Of a DNA stretch of 49,275 bases, positions 10,390 to 22,500 are shown piece after piece. The notes under the pieces are model-generated. The model made no database searches. It worked only from the letters and a program-made list of their open reading frames with translations, and was not told the DNA's origin. The position numbers were made by a program, and so were the translations under genes. The first letter of the stretch is position 1, and each line of letters begins with the position of its first letter. The stretch is from Pseudomonadales bacterium (lineage in GTDB: Bacteria; Pseudomonadota; Gammaproteobacteria; Pseudomonadales; UBA7434), in NCBI GenBank assembly GCA_013043705.1, contig JABDNS010000026.1, positions 1 to 49,275 on the forward strand, in the 5' to 3' direction.

Positions 10390-10433
10390 GGGGACAGTTT
10401 ACTTTTTTGCGTAGCGCAAAAGTAAACTGTCCC
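10390..10433. repeat. Long inverted repeat / hairpin downstream of the c-di-GMP gene
   Basis: GGGACAGTTTACTTTT...AAAAGTAAACTGTCCC: 16-bp perfect arms at 10391-10406 and 10418-10433, immediately 3' of the stop of the 10441-13542 (-) gene. Confidence 0.85.
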
Positions 10434-10440
10434 TATGGTT

Positions 10441-13400
10441 TTACTGGCCCACGGCGGGGCTGAAGTCGTTGAGCACGCCAATCATATTGTTGGTTTGGCG
10501 CAGCGTCAGCACATTGCTGTCCTGGCGACCGTCGACCACCATGTGGCGGATCTTCGCCTCGCCATCGAGGAATTCGGGCACCTTGTCGTGCGGCATGGGT
10601 TTGCTGATAAGGTAGCCTTGGGCCTGGTCGCAGCTAAGATCCTGCAGGAACCGAAGGTGCTCTTCGGTCTCTACGCCCTCGGCGATAATTCCCAGCCCAA
10701 GGCTGTGGCTCATCGCCACAATGGCGCTAACGATCTCGGCGTCTTGAGAATTCTCCAGGAAGTTCTGGATAAACGAGCGGTCAATCTTGACCCGGTGCAG
10801 TGGGAAGCTTTGCAGGTAACTTAGCGAAGAATAGCCGACGCCGAAATCATCTAGCGAGATAATCACACCACCTGCAACCATTTCTTCAACGATGCGTTTC
10901 GCAACATTGATGTCCTGGATCATCGCGGTTTCGGTAATTTCAAGTTCAACCAATTCCGCAGCGATGCCGGAAGACTGGATAATGTTGACGGTATTGCTTG
11001 CCAGTTGCTTGTCCCTGAATTCCACCGGCGATACGTTTACCGCAATGCTTAGGCCTGTGTAACCCATCTCGTGCCAGCATTTCGTTTGCAGGCAGGCATT
11101 GCGAAGCACCCACTGCCCGATGGCACCAATCATGCCAGCCTGCTCGGCTAGTGGAATGAACTCATCGGGCATAATGGTGCCGAGCTTCGGATGATGCCAG
11201 CGTAGCAAAGCTTCAAATCCTGTAATGGCGCCGCTTTTCAAATTGACTTTGGGCTGGTAATAAATTGCGAGCTCTTCACGTTCAATGGCACGGTGCAACT
11301 CCGATTCAAGCTGCATTTGTTTAACCAATTGCTCGTTAACTTGCTGGTCAAAGAACTTGAAGTAGTTGTGGTCTTCATCAGCAATCAATTTGTGCATTGC
11401 GCTACTTGCGTTTTGCAGCAATTCACTGGAAGACTGGCCGTCATCAGGCGATACACTAATACCCAAATGCAGATCCAGAAAGAATTCCATACTGCCCGCT
11501 TCAACCGGGTCGGTAAAAATATGTTGTATGCGCTGCAATATGCCGCTGATGGTCGATTTGCTATCCAGGTCTGTTAGCACGAGTACCAGTTCGTCGTTGC
11601 CAGACCGCGCAACACTGAATAGCATTTCTTCTTTGGAGTTGCTGCGAAGCACGGTATCGGTAGTGCGCAGCGTTTTCTGTAATCGATGAACGACTGCCTC
11701 AATAAAACGTTCGCCCACCCGGTAACCCAGCGTATCGTTAACTTTTTGCAGCGAGCCAACATTCATCGCAAGCACAGCAACCAGGGTGCCCTGGCGTTCG
11801 CCATGTTTCAGGGCCTGGTCAATACGATCTGAGATTAGTGCCCTGCTATCGAGCAGGCTCTGGCCATATTCCGGGCTGTCGGACATTGGGGGCGGGGTAG
11901 CGCCACTTGTCTCAGCCGAACCAGGCGGATTAGTAGATAGTGCTTTCGATTCCTTAGGCTGGCCTGGCGCATCGTTAGCTTCAAGCCCGCCCGTTTCTAT
12001 ATCCTCTGCAAACGGCTCGCTCAACGCGTGCAAAATGTCTTGTCTTGGCGATTCCAGGCAAGAGCTAACGGCAACCTGGTCGCGACCATTTTCTTTTGCG
12101 TAGTAAAGCCCCTGGTCGGCAAAATCGACGAGTTCCGAGGGATTCTTTGGCTTCTGCGACAGGTCGCTAATACCAAAGCTTGAGGTAATACGCAGTTTGT
12201 CTTCCGGTTCAAACTCGGCCAGCGCGGCAACCTGCAAGCGGATGCGCTCGGCAATTTGCGCCGCCTTGGGCAGTTCGGTACCCGGCAGGATAATGCAAAA
12301 TTCTTCACCACCATAGCGACCTACCAAATCATTGGCGCGCGCATTTTCAAGGAGTACCTTGCCCAGGCATTTAATTACTGTGTCGCCCACCGCGTGCCCG
12401 TAGTTATCGTTGACCTGTTTGAAGTGGTCAATATCAACCATGATGCAGCATATATTGCGATTCATGACTTTTGAATCGGCGAAAAGTAAATCCAGGCCCT
12501 GGAAAAATGAACGGCGGTTTAGCGTATTAGTGAGCGGATCGCGCGTGGCCAAAAATTGTAATTCTTCATTTTGGCGGTTAATTTCCTGCTCTCTTTGCTT
12601 GAGCTTGGCGTTGGTACGTTCGAGCTCTGCATTCTTACGCTCCATTTCACTGATATCATCGAACGTCACCAACACGCCGCGCACTTTGTCCTCGCTACCC
12701 ATCACCGGGGAGGCATTAATTGCGAAAGTCAGGGTCTCCTGCTTGGCGGTGGTAAGCTTTATTTGCACATCTTCTGGTAAGCTGTGTCCCTCTAAAACCG
12801 AAAGCCAGGGCAGGTTGACGCGGCTGTAAACCCCACTGCTAATGGTCCATTCCAGGTCGGAGGAAGATTTACCCATCAGGTTTTGTGTGCCCAGGCCTGT
12901 TTTCTCGGCGAAGGATTTGTTACTGAAAACAATCATGCCGTTTTCATCGATAATTAGCAGACCTTCTGCCAGGGTATCGAGTGCTGAGCTCACGCGTTCT
13001 GGAATAACGGCATCCGGATTTAATTCCTGTAAGGCGCGCTTAAGGAAAAATCGATAGGCCATAAATCCTGTTATCAGGATATAGAAAAGCAGCAGCATCA
13101 GCCCGCCACCCATGCCTTTTTTCGCGCCGAGCTTATCGAAAACGATTTCAACGCTGCCCCACATTTTCTTATCTTTAAAAATCGGCACGCGCACTTGCTC
13201 TGCGGTTGAATCATCGCCTACGCGCAGTTTCCATTTGTCGCGGTGCTCGCCAAACGCAATCAGCCCACCATTTTTACCCTTTCGAACACCCGCGGAAAGC
13301 ACCGCTTCGTTGCGTTCAACAAGCGCACGTATCAATTGCTGTGCCTTTAATAACTGTTCGCTGGAGAGGTTCTGAGATACTTGCACGGCGAGTGTTTCCG

Positions 13401-13542
13401 CAATCGTCTTCCGCGCTTCTAACTCGGAAGTTTTCGGGTTGGGAACAAGACCCAGCAGGTCGGCTATTAGCACAATACTCAGCGTTAGCATGGTTAGGCC
13501 AATGCTGATGCGCGTAAGCGGCGAATTTAGAAATTTCTGCAT
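10441..13542 (-). CDS. Membrane PAS-GGDEF-(degenerate GGDEF)-EAL protein, bifunctional diguanylate cyclase/phosphodiesterase
   Basis: Two N-terminal TM segments, PAS-like region, GRYGGEEF with upstream RxxD I-site (RANDLVGRYGGEEF), second GGDEF fold with ARSGNDEL, EAL domain with FEALLRW, LEITE, SLDDFGVGYSSL, VKIDRSFI, IAEGVET. Confidence 0.93.
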   Translation of the reverse strand: MQKFLNSPLTRISIGLTMLTLSIVLIADLLGLVPNPKTSELEARKTIAETLAVQVSQNLSSEQLLKAQQLIRALVERNEAVLSAGVRKGKNGGLIAFGEHRDKWKLRVGDDSTAEQVRVPIFKDKKMWGSVEIVFDKLGAKKGMGGGLMLLLFYILITGFMAYRFFLKRALQELNPDAVIPERVSSALDTLAEGLLIIDENGMIVFSNKSFAEKTGLGTQNLMGKSSSDLEWTISSGVYSRVNLPWLSVLEGHSLPEDVQIKLTTAKQETLTFAINASPVMGSEDKVRGVLVTFDDISEMERKNAELERTNAKLKQREQEINRQNEELQFLATRDPLTNTLNRRSFFQGLDLLFADSKVMNRNICCIMVDIDHFKQVNDNYGHAVGDTVIKCLGKVLLENARANDLVGRYGGEEFCIILPGTELPKAAQIAERIRLQVAALAEFEPEDKLRITSSFGISDLSQKPKNPSELVDFADQGLYYAKENGRDQVAVSSCLESPRQDILHALSEPFAEDIETGGLEANDAPGQPKESKALSTNPPGSAETSGATPPPMSDSPEYGQSLLDSRALISDRIDQALKHGERQGTLVAVLAMNVGSLQKVNDTLGYRVGERFIEAVVHRLQKTLRTTDTVLRSNSKEEMLFSVARSGNDELVLVLTDLDSKSTISGILQRIQHIFTDPVEAGSMEFFLDLHLGISVSPDDGQSSSELLQNASSAMHKLIADEDHNYFKFFDQQVNEQLVKQMQLESELHRAIEREELAIYYQPKVNLKSGAITGFEALLRWHHPKLGTIMPDEFIPLAEQAGMIGAIGQWVLRNACLQTKCWHEMGYTGLSIAVNVSPVEFRDKQLASNTVNIIQSSGIAAELVELEITETAMIQDINVAKRIVEEMVAGGVIISLDDFGVGYSSLSYLQSFPLHRVKIDRSFIQNFLENSQDAEIVSAIVAMSHSLGLGIIAEGVETEEHLRFLQDLSCDQAQGYLISKPMPHDKVPEFLDGEAKIRHMVVDGRQDSNVLTLRQTNNMIGVLNDFSPAVGQ

Positions 13543-13563
13543 TGTATTTGCGCTGCTGTTCGG

Positions 13564-16500
13564 CTAGCGCCCCCCTCTGAATAGGTCCTCAACGGCATTA
13601 CTCTGGCCTTGCCGGTTTTGTTGCTGTGGCTCAGCCCCGTCTTCACTTTGCGTGGCGTCATCATCATCGTTAGTTTCGGTGCTCGCCATTTGGTCTTCTT
13701 CATCTTTAGTGCCAACAATCGGCAGTGGATCGAGCTGCTTCCACAGCGGCATTACCGAGAACATGCTGGCCAGTAGCGAACCGGCGCGCAGTGCCCAGCT
13801 AACAAAACCGGCGGATAGGCTAATCGCAATGCCCAGGCGAGTTTCAGCGCCAAGTGAGTATGTTGCTTGCTCCTGCTCACCGGCCTTGTTCAGTTGATCG
13901 GCAAAATCATCGAGTGCGTTGATAAAAGAATCGTTGTCGATAAGGTTGTACTGTTGAAGCAGTTCCAACTCTTCAATCTGGTAGTTCGCAATATCAAGGT
14001 TGTTAAGGTCAACAAACTTCAACGGTATCTCACGCGTCTGTTTGCTTTCATCGGTGTCGCGGACTACGTTCAAAACCGATGCAAAATCCTCCAGCGTTGA
14101 GGTATTAATATCATTGTCGATTTCTACATCTAGAGCGCCGGTTACCACACGATCGGGCTCGTCTGTTTCAGGATCGGGTGCCACTGTTTCGTTGATAGGC
14201 GGGTTGTCAGGTTCGCTATCCGGGTCGGGGTCCTTGCTGTTGTCATCCAGATCGGGGCCTGGATCGGGGTCCGGATCTGGATCTGGATCGGGGTCCGACA
14301 AATCTACGGGATCAACATTAAAGGCAATGTTATGGCTGGCGCTTTCCAGGCTGCCATCGTTAACTGAAAATCCGAGGTTGGCGTAGGCATCACCGGTGCC
14401 GGTGGGTTCTGGCGTCCAAACCAACAGGCCTGCGTCTATATCGGCGCGCGCAACTAATTGGTTAAGTGTTACATCGCTGCCGTTTAGTGTTAGGTCACCC
14501 TTGCTTTCCAGCGCGGTGATCCTGACAGCCGACATGCTGTCACCGTCTATATCGGAGAACAAAAAGTCCGTCGCAGCAAAGGTGTGCGATGACAGTTGTT
14601 CCACGGCAATCGTGTTGTCTGCAGCGGTGGGTGCGTCTTCAGCACCATCAATAGTAATAGTGACTGTGCGTGTTGAGCCGTCAGATGCCGCAAACGTATA
14701 ACTATCGTTAAGTGTTTCGCCAACATCCAGGCTCTGTACGGCGGCGTGCGTGTTATTAAGCGTATAGGTCCAGGTGTTGGAGGTAATTTCAAAGTCGCCG
14801 TAGCCGCCGGTGCCATTTATTGGGGTTTGGTCATTAAAGCTAACCGGGTTGTCGTTGGTGTCAGCGTCGGTAATGGTGAGCGTATCACTGGCAGTTTGGG
14901 TGCCATCTTCTGCCACGCTGCCAGTGTTAGGGCCGCCAACAACAGGCGCATCTTCTGCGCCATTAATGGTGATCACAACATTGTGTGTATAGCCATCTGC
15001 AGTGGTAACCGCAATCGTATCGGTTGTAGATTCACTGGCATCAAGGCTTTGGATCGCGTTTTGCGTATTGTCTGCGCTGTAGCTCCAGTTACCGGCGCTA
15101 TCGATTACCAGGTCGCCATAAGCACCGTTGATGGTTTCGGCTACAAAGTAGGATTCGCCAACATCCGGATCGCTGATGGTAAGCGCGGCGTTAACTTCCA
15201 GCAGCCCGTCGGTGTCGGGGTCAACATCTTCGGTAACAGCGCCAGTATCAGTGCCGCCAATCGTTGGCGCGTCGTTGGTATTAACAACAGTCAGATCGAA
15301 AGTATCGGTGATTGTGCTGCTGCCATCATCGGCAATCACGTCGATCGATATGCTGCCAACATCAGCATTTGATGGCGTGCCACTGAAAGTGCGCGTGCCG
15401 GCGTCAAAGCTCAGCCAGGCCGGCAGCGCGCCGCCACCATTGAGCTGTGCGGAGTAAGTTAACGTATCGCTGGTATCCACATCGCCAAAGGTGTTGGCAT
15501 TAAATGTGAAGCTATACGCGAGGTCCTCCGTGGCACTCTGGTCCGCAATAGCGTTGTCAACAGTTGGTGCGTCTTCGGCGCCATCAATGGTAATGGTAAC
15601 CGTTCGGCTAGAACCATCAGAGGCGGTGAAGGTGTAGCTGTCGGTTAGTGTTTCGCCAACGTCCAGGCCTTGCACCGCGGCGTGCGTGTTATTGAGCGTA
15701 TAGGTCCAGGTGTTGGACGCAATTTCAAAGTCGCCGTAGCCGCCGGTGCCATTTATTGGCGTTTGGTCATTAAAGCTAACCGGGTTGTCGTTGGTGTCGG
15801 TGTCGGTAATGGTGAGTGTATCACTGGCGGTTTGTGTGCCATCTTCCGCTACTGTGCCGGTGTTCGGCCCGCCGACTACAGGTGCATCTTCGGCGCCATT
15901 GATAGTAATAACGATGTCGTGTGTGGTGCCGTCGGCAGTGGTAACGGTTAATGTATCGGTTACGAACTCGGTAACATCAAGACTCTGAACCGCGTTTTGG
16001 GTATTGTCAGCACTGTAGCTCCAGTTACCGGCAGCATCAATCACCAGGTCGCCATAGGTGCCGTTGATCGTCTCGGCAACGAAGCTGGATTCGCCTGTAT
16101 CCGGGTCGCTAATGGTTAACGCATCGTTCACCTCCAGCAGGCCGTCGGTGTCGGGGTCAATGTCTTCAGTTACGCTGCCCGTGTCCGTGCCACCAATCGT
16201 CGGCGCGTCGTCGGTATTGGTGATCGTCAGTCTGAATACATCCGAAATGGTTGAGCTGCCGTCGTCAGCGATGACCTCAATGTCGATAAAGCCAACGTCC
16301 GCGTTAAGCGGCGTGCCGGCAAACGTTCGGGTGGCGTCGCTAAACACCAACCAAGAAGGTAGCGCGCCGCCACCTTGCAATTGTGCCGAATAGTTGAAGC
16401 TGTCCGAGCTATCCACATCGCCAAACACATTCGCGTTGAAAGTGTAGTTATAGACACTATCTTCGGCGGTGCTTTGATCAGGAATCGGGTTATCGACGGT

Positions 16501-19500
16501 TGGCGCATCTTCTGCACCATTAATGGTGATAACAATATTGTGGCTGGTGTTATCGAAGCTGCGCACCGCGATGGTGTCGGTAATCGACTCGCCCATATCC
16601 AGGCTTTGTATCGCGGCCTGGGTGTTGTCCGCTTCGTAGGCCCAGTTGCCGGCGGCATCAATCGTAATACTGCCGTAGGTGCCGACCACGGTCTCGGCGA
16701 TGAACGATGACTCGCCCACGTCGGGGTCACTCACGGTGACGGTATTGTTCACTTCCAGCAGGCCGTCGGTGTCGGGATCGACGTCTTCGGTTACGCTACC
16801 TGTGTTGGTGCCGCCAAAAGTTGGCGCATCGGGGGTATTCGATATAACGATGTCAAAGGTATCGGTAGCAGGCGTGCCACCGTTGCCATCATCCGCGGTG
16901 ACTTCAATGGATATTGTGCCGACGTCTGCGTTGAGCGGTGTGCCACTAAAGGTGCGGGTGCCGGGGGTAAAGCTTAGCCAGCCGGGCAGGGCACCGCCGC
17001 CGGAAAGCGTCGCTGAGTAAGTCAGCGTATCGCCGGCATCGACATCGCCAAAAGTGTTGGCGTTGAAGGTAAAGCTAAACGCACTGTCTTCGGTGGCGGC
17101 CTGGTCGGCAATCGCGTTGTCAAGCGTTGGGTCGTCGTTACTGTTAGCAACAACGATATCAAAGGTATCCGTTGCGGGCGTGCCGCCATTACCATCGTCG
17201 GCAGTAATCTCAATAGAAATCGTGCCCACATCCGCGTTAAGCGGTGTGCCGCTGAAGGTGCGGGTGTTGGGATCGAAGCTCAACCAGCCGGGCAGGGCGC
17301 CGCCACCGGAAAGCGTAGCCGAGTAAGTCAGCGTATCGCCAACATCGACATCGCCAAAGGTGTTGGCGTTGAAGGTAAAGCTAAACGCACTGTCTTCGGT
17401 AGCGGCCTGGTCGGCAATCGCGTTGTCGAGGGTCGGGTCATCGTTGTCGTTTGCGACAACGATGTCGAACGTGTCGGTGATGGTGCTGCTGCCATCGTCG
17501 GCAGTCACGTCGATGGAGACGGTACCGACATCGGCATTTAACGGTGTGCCGCTGAAGGTGCGGGTGCCGGCATTAAAGGTCAGCCAGCCGGGCAGCGCGC
17601 CGCCGCCGGACAAGGTGGCGGTATAGGTCAGCGTATCGCTGGTATCGACATCGCCGAAGGTGTTGGCGTTAAACGTAAAGCTGAACGCAGAATCTTCGGT
17701 GGCGGCCTGGTTGGCGATCGAGTTGTCGACCGTCGGTGCATCCTCGGCGCCGCTTACCACCACATATACGTTCGCAGTATCGAAGCCGCCGTTGCCGTCA
17801 CTTACCTGGTAGGTAAAGCTATCCGTGAATTCTTCGCTCGCATCAAGATAGTCCAGCGCGCCCATCGGGTTATAGGTAAATGCGCCAGTGTTATCCACGG
17901 TTATCTGCGCGCCAGAGGGCAACGTAAGCGCTGAGCCAACATTCAATGCGCTGCCGTTAACCTGCGCAACGCTTAAGGTATCGCCATCTGGGTCAGTATC
18001 ATTGGCCAGCAGCCCGTTTAAGGCTGCAATGTTAAATGTCGTGTTCTGGTCGGTGGCGTATCCAGCCCAAGTAGGCGCGCCGGTTCCAGCGCCATCGGTT
18101 AGCGTACCGTTATTGCCATTAGCTGTCAGATCAAAGGCAGTCGTGCCGCTACCTTCATTCAAACGCCAGTACCCGGACAGCCCGGTTTCCGAGCCAGACA
18201 ACACATTGTTCAAGTTTGAAGAAATTTCAAGCTGTGTGCGCGCGATGTTCCAGATACGCACGTCATCAATATTGCCTACAAAATACTGGTCGGCTGGACT
18301 ATTCAGCCGGCCACCAATGAGTAGGTCTTCCAGCACCGGGTAAGCGTCACCAATGGCGCCGGTACCACTGTAAGTGTCAACCAAGGTGCCGTCTACAAAA
18401 GTAGATACCGTACCATTGTCGTAAGTCACAGCGATATGCGTACGCACGCCATCTACAATATCAACCCCCGTATCATGCCAGGCCCAACCCGGGTCGGTGT
18501 TGGCGAAGGCCCAGTTAAGTGAGCCGTCAGGGAAAATTGAAAGTTCGTATTCGCCCTCCTTGTTAATGATCATTCGATTCAGGTTGTCAGATGGCTCGGC
18601 GGTAATCCAGGCTTCCATCGTCATGGTATTGGTCATGGTCAGGCTGGCGCTATCGGCAATTACAACGAAGTCGTCGACGCCGTCAAAATTCAGCCCGAGG
18701 TGGTCGTCGCCCGCAACCGGTGCGTCATTAGCGTTTGCGACAACGATATCGAAAGTATCGGTGGCGGGTGTGCCTGCGTTGCCATCATCGGCAGTCACTT
18801 CAATAGACACGGTGCCCACATCGGCGTTCAGCGGTGTGCCGCTAAAGGTGCGGGTGTTGGGGTCGAAGCTTAACCAGCCGGGCAGCGCGCCGCCGCCGGA
18901 TAGGGTTGCGGAATAAGTCAGCGTATCGCCACTATCGACATCACCAAAAGTGTTCGCGTTAAAGGTAAAGCTAAACGCGCTGTCTTCAGTCGCGGGCTGG
19001 TCGGCAATGGCGTTGTCCAATGTTGGGTCATCGTTAACCGGATCTACCGTTACGCGAAACGAGGTTTCTACGTAGTTACCACCGGTGTCGGTCGCTCGAA
19101 TGGTGAAATCGGAAAATCCATTCTGGTCGTCTGCATAGTTCAGCACAAATACATCGGAGGCGTTGATAACGGCTGAATCAAACAGGCCCGGGTTCGTATT
19201 TTGCTCAATCGTGTAAGTCAGTTCGCTATCCAGGTCCTCGGCATCTTCAAATATCGCATGTAAGCTTATAGTTGATACGCCAGTATCTTCCGGTACAGAA
19301 AAATTGGATATACCTGAGGTCGTGGGTGCTAAATTTCCGTCGTATACATTTATCGTTACAACTTCATCGTAAGTTAATCCACCCAGGTCCGTGGCTCTAA
19401 CGGTAATGTCATGGGATGCATTCGTTGCGAAATCAAGCAAGGATTCGTCAGCAACGCTAATCTCCCCGGTGTTTGCATCAATCGCAAACCTGCCGCCGGC

Positions 19501-22500
19501 ATCGTTTTGTAGCGTAAAAGCGTGTATATCGCCTTCGTTGGCGTCCAGCGCTGCAAGCGTACCGACTACGGTGCTGTTAGCGGCGTCATCGGCAACCAAA
19601 AGATCCAGGCTGGGTGAGCTTGCAGTAAAGCCGCCGCCAGAAACATGTTGTTCGGTTAGATTATTGCCACTCACCGTTTCTGTTATCACGCCATCGACAG
19701 AAAGGTTGTCGAAAACCCAGTTCGCAATCATGCCGGGCTCACTGCTCGGTAGGGTTTGCTGGTAACCTGCAGCTATTTCGGCGGGCGTTCGAATGTCGTT
19801 AAAAACACGCACGTCGTGCATAGTGCCGGAGAACACATCGATGGTATTAAAACCACCGAGCTCGGAATCCTGGTCTTGCCCAAATACTAATTCTCCATTG
19901 GCGGTCAGTGTCTGCCCAACTTGATAACCTGTAAACGATTCTTCCTGCACCCCATCTACGTAGAAAACAACATCGCCGCTGGTGTTGTTCCAGCTGACTG
20001 ATACCGTGTGGTCATTTCCATCAAACAGTTGTAAATAGGTACCTGTTGTACTTTGAATCGGTGAGCCGTTGGAGCTGGCGGCGAACCAAAGGCGGCCATC
20101 GCTTTTAATAAAGAGCGCGAGCTCTTCGTCGTTGGTTCCATCTGCGTAGGAAAACAACGGCGTCAGGTCTGTGCCAGGCGTTGAAACCGAGAACGAAGAT
20201 TCGATTGTTACGGAATTCAGTCCGCCTACAAGTGCACCACCATTATCCGCGACAAAATAAAGATCGTTTCCGCCGTCGTTATTGAATTCGGCGCCGCCTT
20301 CGGTGGAACCGACCACCTTGATGTCATTAGGCGCAACATCAGGGCCGCTAAATAATAAATAAACGTTATCGGTATCGGTGAGCGCACCACCAGCGCCGGT
20401 GTTGCCCTGGTCGTCGACGTGAATCTGCAGCGTGGCTGCGCCGGTAAAGCCCGCGTCGGGTGTGAAGGTCATGCCATCGAGCAGCGCGTTGATCTGGCTA
20501 ACGCGGCCGGTAAAAGTCATAGTCGAATCGGCGGTGCCATCGCCCACGGTAAAGTTAAGGCCAGCGGCGCTGGGGAAACGCTGCGCATAAACACCTTCAC
20601 CATCGCCATCCTGGTTTCTACTGATCCAGGTAGTAATAAAATCGCCATTTTCATCGAGTGCTACATCAGGCGTGGTCTGGTGGTCGGCGGTTTCGGTGCT
20701 GAGGATAAACTCGCTGTCGATGCGGCTACCATCGGCGTTAAACCATTGTCCATAAACGCCTTCGCCATCGCCATCCTGGTTTTTGCTTTGCCATACAATC
20801 ACATATTCGCCGCTGCCGTTCATAGACACCGACGGTGCGGTCTGGTCATCGGCAAAGGTGGTATTAACCACTACATCATTCAGGTCGAGCGCGTTACCCA
20901 GCGCATCGAAGCGGCGCGCAAAAACGCCTTTGCCATTACCGTCCTGGTTGCCATCGCTTTGCCAGGTAACAACAAAGTTACCCAGGTTGTCGATGCCGAC
21001 CGATGGGTCGACCTGGTTGCCTGCAAATGTATCATTTACTGGTATTTCACCGCCCTGCGCTACGCCTAGTGAATCGAATCGCTGCGCGTAAATGCCTTCT
21101 CCGTTGCCATCCTGGTTTTTGCTCTGCCAGGCGATAACGAAAGCACCTGAATCGTTCATCGCGATATCGGGGGCTTTCTGTTGGTCTACTACCGTTGTAG
21201 TGACCAAAAACTCATCATCGATAGGAAAGCCTGTGGTATCGAAGCGCTGCGCGTAAATACCCTGGCCGTCACCGTCCTGGTTTTTACTTTCCCACGCAAC
21301 CACAAAGTTACCCACTGAATCCATCGCGATGGCTGGAACTGTCTGGTCATCCAGCGAGGTTGCGTTGGCCTGGAATTGAATGCCAACTTTTTGCCCGATT
21401 GCGTCGAATACCTGTACAAACACGCCTTTGCCGTCGCCATCCTGGTTGCTGTCGCTTTGCCAGGCGATGGCAAAGCCGCCGGCGTCGTTCATTGCTACGA
21501 CGGGCGCTTCCTGGTTGCCGTCGGTTACCGAGTTAACCGTGAATTCTGAGCCAACCGGATTACCAAAAGCGTCGTAGAGTTGGGCAAATATACCTTTGCC
21601 ATTGCCATCCTGGTTGCCGTCGCTCTGCCAGACAATAACGTGTGCGCCATCGGCGTTAGTGGCCACCTGCGTAGCCAGTTGCTTGTTGGCGCCCAGCGCG
21701 TTGACCTGCAATTCTTCGGAGTCTTGCGTGCTCAGTGTGAGCAAGCCATTGGTAGCGGTTAGCGTCACTTCAACCGGTGAGTTGCCGGCGTCATCGCTGA
21801 TTGAAATCAGGTTGCCGTTTGCATCGGTAAATACCACCGGGGTGTCGACCGCGTTGTACTGCGCGCCCGGCACGCTATTGATGGGCGCATCGTTTACGGC
21901 ATCAGCGTTAACATTTATCGACACCAGCGCGGCGTCCGTGAGCGCGCCGCCAGCACCTGTATTGCCCTGGTCATCTACCTGTACGGTAAACTGCGCCAAC
22001 CCTACGTGACCTGCCGTGGGGTTGAAGCTAAGGTTTTGCAGTGCGTTATTGATATCGGTGAGCGTACCGGTAAACACCATGCTGGTGTCGTTGCTGCCGT
22101 TACCTGTGGTAAAGCTCAGGTTGGTGGTGCCGCCGAGTGAAAGATCGCCATTGGTGGCCGTAAGCGTAACCTTTAATGGCGCGGCAGCGGCGTCAACGTC
22201 TGCAACGATTATTGCATTGCCGTTGCCGGTTGAGAATACTAATGCTGTGTTTTCGGTAGTGCTTTGCGCAGCAGGAACACTAATATCAGGCGCATCGTTC
22301 ACCGGGATCACGGTGATGTTCAATACGTCGACGTCTGATTGCGCGCCGCCCGAGCCGGTATTGCCCAGGTCATTGGTGCTGATGGTTATGGTTTCAGCTG
22401 CAGTCGTATTGTCTGCGTGATAAACCAGGCCATCCAGCGCCGCATTGATGAGTTGCTGTGAGCCACGAATAGTAACGGTAGTGTCATCAAGGCCATCACC

